Shown piece after piece: positions 6,209 through 12,138 of a stretch of DNA of 16,511 nt. The notes beneath the pieces were generated by a model. It had not been told where the DNA came from, did no database searches, and was given only the letters and a program-made list of their open reading frames with translations. This DNA comes from UBA1227 sp964539045 (GTDB lineage Bacteria > Bacillota > Clostridia > Oscillospirales > Acutalibacteraceae). Location: the NCBI GenBank assembly GCA_964539045.1, contig CAZIHW010000060.1, forward strand, positions 1 through 16,511. Reading direction: 5' to 3'. Position numbers and translations under genes: made by a program. The first letter of the stretch is position 1. Each line of letters begins with the position of its first letter.

Positions 6209-7144
6209 ATGCCACTTGTTACTACAACAGAAATGTTCAAAAAGGCTTATGAAGGCGGATATGCCATAGGCGCTTTCAATGTAAACAATATGGAAATCGT
6301 TCAGGGTATCACTGCTGCAGCAAAAAAGTGTAATGCACCTTTGATACTACAGGTTTCAGCAGGCGCAAGAAAGTATGCTTCACACACTTATCTTATGCAC
6401 CTTGTCAAGGCTGCTATAGAGGAAACTGATTTACCTATAGCTCTTCATCTCGATCACGGAGCAGACTTTGAGATTTGCAAATCCTGTATCGACGGCGGTT
6501 TCACTTCGGTAATGATAGACGCATCTTCAAAGCCTTTTGAGGAGAATATTGAGTTGACACGCAAGGTTGTTGACTATGCGCACGAAAGAGGAGTCGTTGT
6601 TGAGGCTGAACTCGGTACTCTTGCAGGGGTTGAAGATGATGTAAAAGTTTCGGCAGAGGACTCATCTTATACAAATCCCAACGACGTTCAGGAGTTCGTG
6701 ACAAAGACAGGAGTAGACTCACTTGCTATAGCTATAGGAACAAGCCACGGTGCATATAAGTTCAAGCCGGGTCAGGTTCCCAAGCTCAGATTTGACATAC
6801 TGAAGGAAGTAGAAGAGCGTCTTCCCGGATTCCCGATAGTCCTTCACGGGGCATCCTCTGTCCCACAGGAGTTTGTTAAAAAGATCAACGCAAACGGTGG
6901 CCAGATGCCCGATGCTATAGGTATCCCCGAGGAAATGCTCCGAGAAGCCGCAAAGATGGCAGTATGTAAGATTAACATAGACTCTGATCTCAGACTTGCT
7001 ATGACATCTGCTATTCGCGAGCACTTCAATACAAATCCGGATCATTTTGATCCTCGCCAATACCTCAAACCTGCTCGTGAAGCTATCGAGGCAATGGTAG
7101 AACACAAGATAGTAAACGTTCTCGGCTGTAACGATAAAGCTTAA
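6209..7144 (+). CDS. fba: Class II fructose-bisphosphate aldolase
   Basis: 311 residues, full length for the Zn-dependent class II family. IALHLDHGADFE (about 77-88) holds the catalytic Asp82 and the Zn ligand His83. VEAELGTLAG (131-140) carries the second-metal Glu. IGTSHGAYKF (176-185) and VLHGASSVP (211-219) supply His180 and His213. NIDSDLR (256-262) is the phosphate-binding signature. It splits fructose-1,6-bisphosphate to DHAP and glyceraldehyde-3-phosphate in glycolysis; a closely related tagatose-bisphosphate specificity cannot be excluded by eye. The start has GAGAGGT 7 bases upstream. A perfect consensus promoter precedes it and a strong terminator follows, so it is monocistronic and likely highly expressed. 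Confidence 0.95.
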   Translation: MPLVTTTEMFKKAYEGGYAIGAFNVNNMEIVQGITAAAKKCNAPLILQVSAGARKYASHTYLMHLVKAAIEETDLPIALHLDHGADFEICKSCIDGGFTSVMIDASSKPFEENIELTRKVVDYAHERGVVVEAELGTLAGVEDDVKVSAEDSSYTNPNDVQEFVTKTGVDSLAIAIGTSHGAYKFKPGQVPKLRFDILKEVEERLPGFPIVLHGASSVPQEFVKKINANGGQMPDAIGIPEEMLREAAKMAVCKINIDSDLRLAMTSAIREHFNTNPDHFDPRQYLKPAREAIEAMVEHKIVNVLGCNDKA

Positions 7145-7210
7145 CAGCCACATTGTTCGGCTAATCATATTGCAAACAAAATTACTAACAAAGAACATAA
7201 TTACAGACAA

Positions 7211-7247
7211 AGAACCCGGGTGTCTTAACACCCGGGCTCTTTATTTT
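7211..7247 (+). terminator. Intrinsic terminator of fba (possibly bidirectional)
   Basis: CCCGGGTGT (7215-7223) pairs with ACACCCGGG (7228-7236); outer AGA/TCT pairs extend it and TTTATTTT follows on the plus strand. The minus strand side carries GTTCTTTG, so it may also stop the convergent hydrolase transcript that ends at 7296. Confidence 0.9.
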
Positions 7248-7295
7248 CCCCTACTTCTAATTGTAAATATCTAATTGTAAATATCGCATTAGAAC

Positions 7296-8213
7296 TTAAT
7301 AAAGTCCGTTCTTCTTAAGGAATTTAATTCCGAACTTAGCACACTTAGGAGCATAGTTCTGTACGAGACAGTGACCGCCTCTCCATACTCTGTGTATCTC
7401 TGTATGATCCGGTAAACTCTTGCCCAACTTCATAACCTTAGTTATAGGAACGAACAAATCAAGTCCGCCCCAAACAAGAAGAACCGGTATATCTATCTTA
7501 TACATATCCTCATAAGCAGGATGTGAAGCATGGGCGCTCATATAGCAAAGACCTGTTCCGGTTTTTTCAACCTTAAGAGGATCAGCTGCTTTCCAAGCCT
7601 CAAAACGCTTCATATAAAACGGATCTGCGGTAGCTATAGTCAGAACGGCTTTAACAAGTGTGTCATAACCTATCACATACTTAAGAGCAGTGTTCATAAT
7701 AGCTCCAAGCGGCTTTGCCATAAACATCTTAGACAATACAGGAGGTACATTAAACATAAACATAGGTGCATAGAGCATTATAGCGCTCATCCATGATGTG
7801 TCGAGATCAGCAAGATCCAAAGTAACCGAACCACCCATTGAGTGTCCTACAACAATCCACTTGCCGGGATTCTTCTCCTTAGAATCAAGTTCCTTTACGA
7901 GAGCAGTCAAAAGCTCGACACGCGGGACACTGTTTATCTCCTTATATTCTCTTGTCGAATATCCGAAATCCGGCAAATCAACACGAACGCAGCGGAAACC
8001 TTTTTCTGTATATTCTTCAACAAGTTCATCATAGAAAACAGTACTGCAGCCAAATCCGTGTATCATAAACATCTTGCCTTTTTCTTTACGCGTTTTGGCA
8101 GGATCTATTCTATAGTGTATGCTGTATTCACCATAGTTGAAATACTTACTGTTCTCAAACGGCTGTCCATCCACGCCCGGAATATGTAAAAAATCTATAA
8201 CCTTAAGCTTCAT
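7296..8213 (-). CDS. Alpha/beta hydrolase, cytoplasmic paralogue
   Basis: 305 residues. A canonical alpha/beta hydrolase: oxyanion-hole HGFG (52-55), nucleophile elbow GHSMGG with Ser125, acid LVWGGLDLF with Asp252, and GGHCLVQN with His281, so the triad looks intact. A mobile cap of about 80 residues lies between about 150 and 230. No signal peptide or membrane segment is seen. It shares its whole plan and many words (FMIHGF, GHSMGG, GHCLVQN, FLK-NG at the C-terminus) with the gene directly upstream, so the pair arose by tandem duplication. It starts 30 bases after that gene, behind AGAGGT. Esterase, lipase or related ester/amide hydrolysis is likely; no substrate is evident. Confidence 0.9.
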   Translation of the reverse strand: MKLKVIDFLHIPGVDGQPFENSKYFNYGEYSIHYRIDPAKTRKEKGKMFMIHGFGCSTVFYDELVEEYTEKGFRCVRVDLPDFGYSTREYKEINSVPRVELLTALVKELDSKEKNPGKWIVVGHSMGGSVTLDLADLDTSWMSAIMLYAPMFMFNVPPVLSKMFMAKPLGAIMNTALKYVIGYDTLVKAVLTIATADPFYMKRFEAWKAADPLKVEKTGTGLCYMSAHASHPAYEDMYKIDIPVLLVWGGLDLFVPITKVMKLGKSLPDHTEIHRVWRGGHCLVQNYAPKCAKFGIKFLKKNGLY

Positions 8214-8243
8214 AATAAATACCTCTAAAAATACTTCTCAAAA

Positions 8244-9269
8244 TTAATAAATAATGCCGTTTCTCTTCAGGAAGTCAAGTGACTCGGCACATACCTCAGG
8301 AGCCGCATTCTGTACAAGACAGTGGCCTGCAAGAGGAACAACGGTAACATCCGGATTAACCAGAGAATTCTGGAACTTCTTAACGACACCCTTTGCATTG
8401 AAGAGGTCCATCTTACCCCAGAAGAGTTTAATCGGAAGATAATCAACTTTAGTATTGTTTTCATAAAGGGTAGGTCTTGCCCTTGCCATCATATAGCACA
8501 TAGCTGTTCCCGTATGAGGAACTGTAAGACCGTCTGCAAACTTCTTACAATCATAGAGTGCCGAATAACGAACATCTACAGTCATAAGCATCAATACAGC
8601 CTTAACAATAGGATCCCACGAAACTGCCGGTCCGAATATACTGTCCATTAAATTGCACACAGAGTCGAGCGTTACAAGATTCTTTACGAACTGCGGTGCA
8701 TTAACTGCAGCCATCGGTGCATAAAGAAGTACACAGGAAAACTTATCCTTGTAATCAAGGCAAAGGTTCATTGAGATACCTCCACCCATCGAGTGACCCA
8801 TAAGTATCCACTTACCTGCCGGAACAACACCGGAATTGTCAACCGTTTCAAGCACGTGCATTATAAGTTCCTCACGAGGTATAGGTGCAACATCCTTTGT
8901 CTCACGGGTTGAAAAACCGCAATTCGGTACATCAGGACGTACACATATGAATCCGTTTCTGGTATATATCTCTACCATTTCATCGAAGAAAGTTGTGTTG
9001 CATGCAAATCCATGTATCATGAACAACTTACCTGCAATAGGCTTGTTGGCCTCCGGAAAGTCAATACGATAATGAACGTCATAATCTCCTTCATGATAAT
9101 AATAGCTGTTGGCATACGGTTGTCCGTTAACCGGCGGTATAATAGTCTCACGAGCATTATCCTGGAGCCATTTCCAGCCCTTAACTAAGCCGGCCCCGGC
9201 TGCAGAAACAGCGGCAATTCCGCCAAATACACCAAGGGCACCGACTGTAGCAAATGCAGTCTTATTCAT
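8244..9269 (-). CDS. Alpha/beta hydrolase, N-terminally membrane-anchored paralogue
   Basis: 341 residues from the preferred start at 9269 (MNKTAFATVG). GGGAGGAG lies 6 bases before that ATG. An in-frame ATG at 9284 would itself contain this ribosome binding site and is less likely. Residues 5-30 are a Gly/Ala-rich hydrophobic segment ending in KGWKW, without a clear cleavage site, so a membrane anchor or uncleaved signal. The hydrolase core follows: IHGFAC (85-90), GHSMGG with Ser160, FWGKMDLF with Asp288, and AGHCLVQN with His316; the triad is intact. It is the first gene of a two-gene unit with its soluble paralogue. The anchor suggests action on membrane or surface substrates such as lipids, which is inference. 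Confidence 0.9.
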   Translation of the reverse strand: MNKTAFATVGALGVFGGIAAVSAAGAGLVKGWKWLQDNARETIIPPVNGQPYANSYYYHEGDYDVHYRIDFPEANKPIAGKLFMIHGFACNTTFFDEMVEIYTRNGFICVRPDVPNCGFSTRETKDVAPIPREELIMHVLETVDNSGVVPAGKWILMGHSMGGGISMNLCLDYKDKFSCVLLYAPMAAVNAPQFVKNLVTLDSVCNLMDSIFGPAVSWDPIVKAVLMLMTVDVRYSALYDCKKFADGLTVPHTGTAMCYMMARARPTLYENNTKVDYLPIKLFWGKMDLFNAKGVVKKFQNSLVNPDVTVVPLAGHCLVQNAAPEVCAESLDFLKRNGIIY

Positions 9270-9322
9270 AATTTCTCCTCCCATTTTATAAAAACGAATT
9301 TTCCGAACACGTTCACTTTATC

Positions 9323-9351
9323 ATTATACTTATTATTTTATACTAAAACAA
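9323..9351 (-). promoter_or_regulatory. Promoter of the tandem hydrolase unit
   Basis: On the minus strand TTGTTT (9346-9351) and TATAAT (9323-9328) are separated by 17 bases. The predicted transcript start is near 9316, about 47 bases before the preferred start codon. An imperfect GAAC-GT-GTTC palindrome (9305-9314) lies at the start of the transcript. Confidence 0.7.
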
Positions 9352-9431
9352 GGGAGACAAAAACATTTCTACAAACAGTAGTTATTATATGTTTATTTTT
9401 AGTGCAATTTACATAAAATTAAATGAACACA

Positions 9432-9450
9432 TTTTTGGTACAACCAAAAA
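9432..9450 (-). terminator. Weak hairpin after the Mur-like gene
   Basis: TTTTTGGT (9432-9439) pairs with ACCAAAAA (9443-9450) around a 3-base loop, 6 bases after the stop codon of the minus-strand gene. It is AT-rich and has no separate T tract, so termination is uncertain. Confidence 0.35.
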
Positions 9451-9456
9451 ACAATC

Positions 9457-9978
9457 TTAATGTATATGTTCAAAGTTTCTCAGCCCACAGGTTATGGTTT
9501 CATTATCAACTCCCAGACAGGAAACGGCCGTATATGCGAGAAATGCGCTTTCTTTTTTAAAGTCAGAAGATCTAAATTTCAAAAAGTAAGCCAAGTCTGT
9601 AAAGAATCTGTCTCTCTGAAGGGAATCCGCGTCAACAATGTATTTTTGTGATTTCACACCGTTAAGATCTGTATAGTCCGACTCTCCTCTTTTATAGCAT
9701 ATGAGAAAGTCGCATACTCTTTGACTTTTACTTATGCGTTCGAGTGCCGGCATATTGCTTTCTGCCAAAATTATGTGCCCGGTAGACTCAAACCTACCCG
9801 CATCTTTTTCTGATAAATCAATAACAGCTATCAAGTCGGTATTGTCACTCTCAACCTCAGGAACAACCGGATCACCTGAATATACTAGAACAGTTCTGCA
9901 TCCTGCCGTTTTTAATATTGAATAAATCATTTTTGATATATTTGAATTTCCGTGTTTGCTTAAAACCAAGATTTTCAT
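9457..9978 (-). CDS. Small Mur-ligase-like protein with degenerate ATP loop
   Basis: 173 residues from the start at 9978 (MKILVLSKHG), which has GGGGGA about 6 bases upstream. The frame is open further upstream, but no better start with a ribosome binding site is seen there. The order of segments resembles the middle domain of Mur ligases. KHGNSNISKMIYSILKTAGC (8-27) stands where G-T-N-G-K-T-T plus helix would be. A hydrophobic strand (DLIAVIDLSE) and HIILAESNMPALERI (about 68-82) follow at the places of the EVSSH and TNLTQDHLD segments. Residues about 144-171 (ESAFLAYTAVSCLGV, then ETITCGLRNFEH) match the N-x-x-A-A-x-A-x-x-x-x-G...I...L..F helix pair. The P-loop lysine/glycine pattern is lost and the N- and C-terminal Mur domains are absent, so ligase activity is unlikely. 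This is a resemblance seen by eye, not a search result. It is divergent from hsp20 with CIRCE between them. Confidence 0.6.
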   Translation of the reverse strand: MKILVLSKHGNSNISKMIYSILKTAGCRTVLVYSGDPVVPEVESDNTDLIAVIDLSEKDAGRFESTGHIILAESNMPALERISKSQRVCDFLICYKRGESDYTDLNGVKSQKYIVDADSLQRDRFFTDLAYFLKFRSSDFKKESAFLAYTAVSCLGVDNETITCGLRNFEHIH

Positions 9979-10118
9979 TATAATCCCCCGATTCAGAAAA
10001 GCAATGCTGACAAAAATCAGTATAACATAAAATCGTTTCGCACTCCATGAACATAACATTTTCCAGTGAATAAAAAGCTCCTCGTTTGACATACTAAGAG
10101 AAGGTTGTGAAAAGATAT

Positions 10119-10145
10119 TTAGCACTCTTTTGTAATGAGTGCTAA
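10119..10145. promoter_or_regulatory. CIRCE operator (HrcA binding site)
   Basis: TTAGCACTC (10119-10127), 9 bases, GAGTGCTAA (10137-10145): identical to the CIRCE consensus in both arms and in spacing. HrcA binds it and represses heat-shock genes until stress. It lies between hsp20 (plus) and the Mur-like gene (minus). It is about 50-80 bases upstream of the visible hsp20 TATAAT start. On the minus strand it sits just after a possible promoter (TTGAAA, 18 bases, TTAATA, about 10148-10177). Confidence 0.95.
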
Positions 10146-10159
10146 ATATTAACAATTTG

Positions 10160-10190
10160 TTCACACACTTTTTCAAAATATGGCTATAAT
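10160..10190 (+). promoter_or_regulatory. Putative hsp20 promoter
   Basis: TATAAT at 10185-10190 is perfect. The best -35 candidate, TTCACA (10160-10165), is weak and 19 bases away. The predicted start is near 10197, placing the leader hairpin at the very 5' end of the mRNA. Confidence 0.55.
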
Positions 10191-10195
10191 AAGAA

Positions 10196-10221
10196 TTGCC
10201 AGCAGGACATAAGGCTGGCAA
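10196..10221 (+). promoter_or_regulatory. 5'-terminal stem-loop of the hsp20 leader
   Basis: TTGCCAGC (10196-10203) and GCTGGCAA (10214-10221) form a perfect 8-bp stem with a 10-base loop at the predicted transcript start. It does not cover the ribosome binding site (GGAGG at 10231-10235), so mRNA stabilisation is more likely than an RNA thermometer. Confidence 0.55.
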
Positions 10222-10242
10222 ATAAATTTTGGAGGTTTTCTT

Positions 10243-10680
10243 ATGTTAGGCAGAAATTATTTATCACTTTACGATCCGTTCCGTGAAATGGACAACTTCA
10301 TGGGAAGCTTCTGGAACACGCCGTTTTTCGGCACAAGCAGCAGCGAAATAACCGGATTCGGAACAGATATCACCGATGAAGGCGACTCATATAAACTTAC
10401 TGCAGATCTTCCGGGTTTCTCAAAGGATGATATCAAAATTGATATCGAAGACAACACCCTGACCCTGTCGGCTGAACGCCATTCCGAGCATGAGGACAAG
10501 GATAAAAAGGGTAAGTACATTCGTTGCGAAAGATCATACGGTTCATACTCCCGCTCTTTCTCCTTGAACGGCATAGAACCTGAAGCTATAAAAGCTAAGT
10601 ATGACAACGGTGTATTGACAATCGATCTTCCTAAAAAGGCTATTGAAGCTCCAAAGAACAGACGTCTCGAGATCGAATAA
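10243..10680 (+). CDS. hsp20: Hsp20/alpha-crystallin family small heat shock protein
   Basis: 145 residues, typical for bacterial small heat shock proteins. A short N-terminal arm (LSLYDPFREMDNFMGSFWNT) leads to the alpha-crystallin domain (about 40-132) with DLPGFSKDDIKIDIEDNTLT and the hallmark Y-D-N-G-V-L-T-I (A-x-x-x-G-V-L-type) loop near 124-131. The extreme C-terminus R-R-L-E-I-E carries an I/L-x-I oligomer-docking motif. It is an ATP-independent holdase that keeps unfolding proteins soluble. TTGGAGG lies 7 bases before ATG. The upstream CIRCE suggests HrcA control, which is less common for Hsp20 than for groESL/dnaK. It is monocistronic with a strong terminator. Confidence 0.96.
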   Translation: MLGRNYLSLYDPFREMDNFMGSFWNTPFFGTSSSEITGFGTDITDEGDSYKLTADLPGFSKDDIKIDIEDNTLTLSAERHSEHEDKDKKGKYIRCERSYGSYSRSFSLNGIEPEAIKAKYDNGVLTIDLPKKAIEAPKNRRLEIE

Positions 10681-10695
10681 TTCTCTCTCTAAAAG

Positions 10696-10738
10696 AAAGG
10701 GAACAGTGCGGACTTCGTTCGCACTGTTCCCTTTTTAG
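10696..10738 (+). terminator. Intrinsic terminator of hsp20
   Basis: AAAGGGAACAGTGCG (10696-10710) pairs perfectly over 15 bp with 10720-10734 around a GACTTCGTT loop; the arm ends in a run of five T. Being symmetrical, it may also serve the convergent DUF1653 transcript. Confidence 0.93.
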
Positions 10739-10765
10739 GTACCCTATTATCTTTTCTCTTTAATT

Positions 10766-10806
10766 ATCATTTACGCTCTCTATTTTCTATCATTTACACT
10801 CTCTAT
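10766..10806. repeat. 18-bp direct repeat across the DUF1653 stop codon
   Basis: ATCATTTAC(G/A)CTCTCTAT occurs at 10766-10783 and 10789-10806 with one mismatch and a 23-bp period. One copy encodes the last residues of the DUF1653 protein and the other follows its stop codon, so it is a small local duplication. Confidence 0.8.
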
Positions 10807-11031
10807 ATCCTGAAGTTCAAATCTATAAGTTTGTTTTACATCAGGATATTTATTTGTGTCCACCTTCTCCATAAACATGGACAATGGGCGAATCCAAAGG
10901 CTACCGTCTCCATACAGTTTTCTGTAAATAACATAGTCCTCTCCCGTCTCGGAATGTTTTGCAACATCCTCCACGAGGTAATAGTCGCCCTTAAAGTGCT
11001 TATATACCCTGTGTAACTTTATTTCATCCAT
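10780..11031 (-). CDS. DUF1653 family protein
   Basis: 83 residues covering the whole DUF1653 domain: H-R-V-Y-K-H-F-K-G-D-Y-Y-L-V-E-D near the N-terminus, HSETGEDYVIYRKLYGDG (about 26-43), then WIRPLSMFMEKVD and KYPDVKQTYRFE. The family is widespread in Firmicutes and other bacteria, is soluble and mostly beta-stranded, and has no established biochemical role. The start has GGAG 9 bases upstream. The 5' region is a degenerate AT-rich repeat tract and the 3' end overlaps a small duplication. It lies downstream of the flavoprotein gene on the same strand with about 97 bases between them. Confidence 0.9.
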   Translation of the reverse strand: MDEIKLHRVYKHFKGDYYLVEDVAKHSETGEDYVIYRKLYGDGSLWIRPLSMFMEKVDTNKYPDVKQTYRFELQDIESVNDRK

Positions 11032-11099
11032 ATATATTTCTCCATTATATATTCTTCACTATATATTTCTTTACTATATTTTTTTCATTATATATTGCT
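11029..11099. repeat. Degenerate AT-rich tandem repeat tract
   Basis: About five imperfect units of 13-16 bases resembling (C)ACTATATATTTCTTT follow each other upstream of the DUF1653 gene. The tract supplies TATAAT-like hexamers on the minus strand and includes the ribosome binding site region. It probably arose by slippage. Confidence 0.6.
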
Positions 11100-11108
11100 A
11101 CATTGCTC

Positions 11109-11126
11109 TTAGCCTGACGGCGCTAA
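11109..11126. repeat. Solo copy of the MITE-end sequence
   Basis: TTAGCCTGACGGCGCTAA is nearly the same as the outer end of the MITE-like element at 14945-15216 (TTAGCCTGATGGCGC) and identical over 16 bases (11112-11127) to the sequence at 15217-15232. It lies 2 bases after the flavoprotein stop codon. TTAGC/GCTAA at its ends make it palindromic. Confidence 0.7.
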
Positions 11127-11128
11127 TA

Positions 11129-11752
11129 TCACCTTATAAAATTAGTCCATACTTTTTGTTCCGGCATAGACCACTCTATTCCCTTTTCCTTACCGGATTC
11201 TATGCATTTTAAAAGCCAAACCATATTATTTGCAAGTACTCTCAGGGTTTGCATGCCCTCTTCATCCTTCAAGGCCTCTTCTACTGAATTACCGTGAATT
11301 TGATTCCAATAGTTTGACGTAACAATTGGCATATTGCTGATAGAAAAATACTTGTTGATTTCATCAAAAGTGGCAGACGCTCCCCCTCTTCTGCAGGAAA
11401 CTATGGCGCATCCGGGCTTACCGGCCAATTTCTTTCCCGCTCCTGAATAGAAGAGTCTGTCCAGGAAACTTCTCACCTGACCCGAAGCATTGGAATAGTA
11501 AACAGGCGTGCCGATAACAATTCCGTCAAAATCATCAAGTCTGGCATTGAGTTCATTAACCTTATCATCTATGATGCACTTGCCGAGCTTTGTGCAGGCC
11601 TTACATGCCATGCAGCCCGATATCGGTTCCTTTCCAAGCTGAAAAATTTCCGTTTCAACTCCGTTTTTTTCGAAGACCTTTACCATCTCATTAAGTCCTG
11701 TATATGTACAACCGTTTTCTCTCGGACTTCCGTTTATAAGTAATACTTTCAT
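11129..11752 (-). CDS. NAD(P)H-dependent FMN reductase-like iron-sulfur flavoprotein
   Basis: 207 residues. The flavodoxin-like fold starts with KVLLINGSPRENGCTY (2-17), the FMN-phosphate loop, and IGTPVYYSNASGQVRSFLDR (about 79-98) contacts the flavin ring. Between them Cys47, Cys50, Cys53 and Cys59 form C-x2-C-x2-C-x5-C, the compact motif that ligates a [4Fe-4S] cluster in the Isf (iron-sulfur flavoprotein) group of anaerobes. The likely role is NAD(P)H- or ferredoxin-linked electron transfer or detoxification of oxidants or quinones; the natural acceptor is unknown. GGAGGT lies 8 bases before ATG. The upstream region has a palindrome and tandem repeats that could be operators. Confidence 0.9.
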   Translation of the reverse strand: MKVLLINGSPRENGCTYTGLNEMVKVFEKNGVETEIFQLGKEPISGCMACKACTKLGKCIIDDKVNELNARLDDFDGIVIGTPVYYSNASGQVRSFLDRLFYSGAGKKLAGKPGCAIVSCRRGGASATFDEINKYFSISNMPIVTSNYWNQIHGNSVEEALKDEEGMQTLRVLANNMVWLLKCIESGKEKGIEWSMPEQKVWTNFIR

Positions 11753-11817
11753 AAAAATACCTCCGGTAAAAACATTACAATTAATATATAGTATTCTATC
11801 ATAAAATATGCACTTTG

Positions 11818-11869
11818 ATATACATTTTTGTATATGTAATTAATTACTTAGTCATGCATTAGTTATGCA
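11818..11869. promoter_or_regulatory. Operator-like repeats upstream of the flavoprotein gene
   Basis: ATATACA-TTTT-TGTATAT (11818-11835) is a perfect 7-bp inverted repeat. It is followed by two 11-bp direct repeats, TTAGT(C/T)ATGCA at 11848-11858 and 11859-11869. They lie 65-120 bases before the flavoprotein start, next to AT-rich promoter-like sequence. A redox- or quinone-sensing repressor of MarR/HxlR type would fit, but this is a guess. Confidence 0.4.
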
Positions 11870-11888
11870 CTAAATATAAAGCATATAA

Positions 11889-11914
11889 TAAAGGCTGCCC
11901 TGACGGACAGCCTT
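11889..11914 (-). terminator. Intrinsic terminator of the DUF1540-ending operon
   Basis: On the minus strand AAGGCTGTCC and GGGCAGCCTT (11891-11914) form a stem around GTCA, followed by TTTATTATA. It is 7 bases after the DUF1540 stop codon. Confidence 0.85.
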
Positions 11915-11920
11915 CTTTGA

Positions 11921-12094
11921 TTAGTTGCACTTACAGTTAGCATTCGGTTTGAAAGTTGAACAAAGGGTTTCTCTGCTCTTAGTAGCCTTTTTGTTACTTA
12001 TTTCAACCACATCCGCAGTGCAGTGGCAAGGTTCTTTGTGATATTCGCAATTGCACACGCTGCAGCTTATATTTCTCTTAGAAGTTTCTAACAT
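11921..12094 (-). CDS. DUF1540 family cysteine-rich small protein
   Basis: 57 residues from the start at 12094 (MLETSKRNIS), which has GGGAGG 7 bases upstream; an in-frame ATG at 12109 would place that site inside the gene. Eight cysteines lie at 11, 14, 16, 23, 25, 45, 54 and 56. The pattern CSVCNCEYHK...CHCTADVVEIS...ETLCSTF is the DUF1540 signature, a small domain of Clostridia and Bacilli thought to bind a metal, probably zinc. Its function is not established. It is the last gene before a terminator, 44 bases after the DUF6273 gene, with a small hairpin between them. Confidence 0.9.
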   Translation of the reverse strand: MLETSKRNISCSVCNCEYHKEPCHCTADVVEISNKKATKSRETLCSTFKPNANCKCN

Positions 12095-12120
12095 TTTAAT
12101 GCCTCCCAAACAAAGTTTAC

Positions 12121-12136
12121 GGGCGCTGTTGCACCC
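12121..12136 (-). other. Small intercistronic hairpin between DUF6273 and DUF1540 genes
   Basis: On the minus strand GGGTGC-AACA-GCGCCC forms a 6-bp stem (one G-T pair) 3 bases after the DUF6273 stop. No T run follows, so it may be a processing or stability element, or a weak attenuator, rather than a terminator. Confidence 0.4.
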
Positions 12137-12138
12137 AT

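Noticed and set aside
9979..10221. N-terminal extension of the Mur-like protein up to 10221, including a hydrophobic stretch
   Set aside because: The extension would run through the hsp20 promoter region and CIRCE, and none of its possible starts has a well-placed ribosome binding site.
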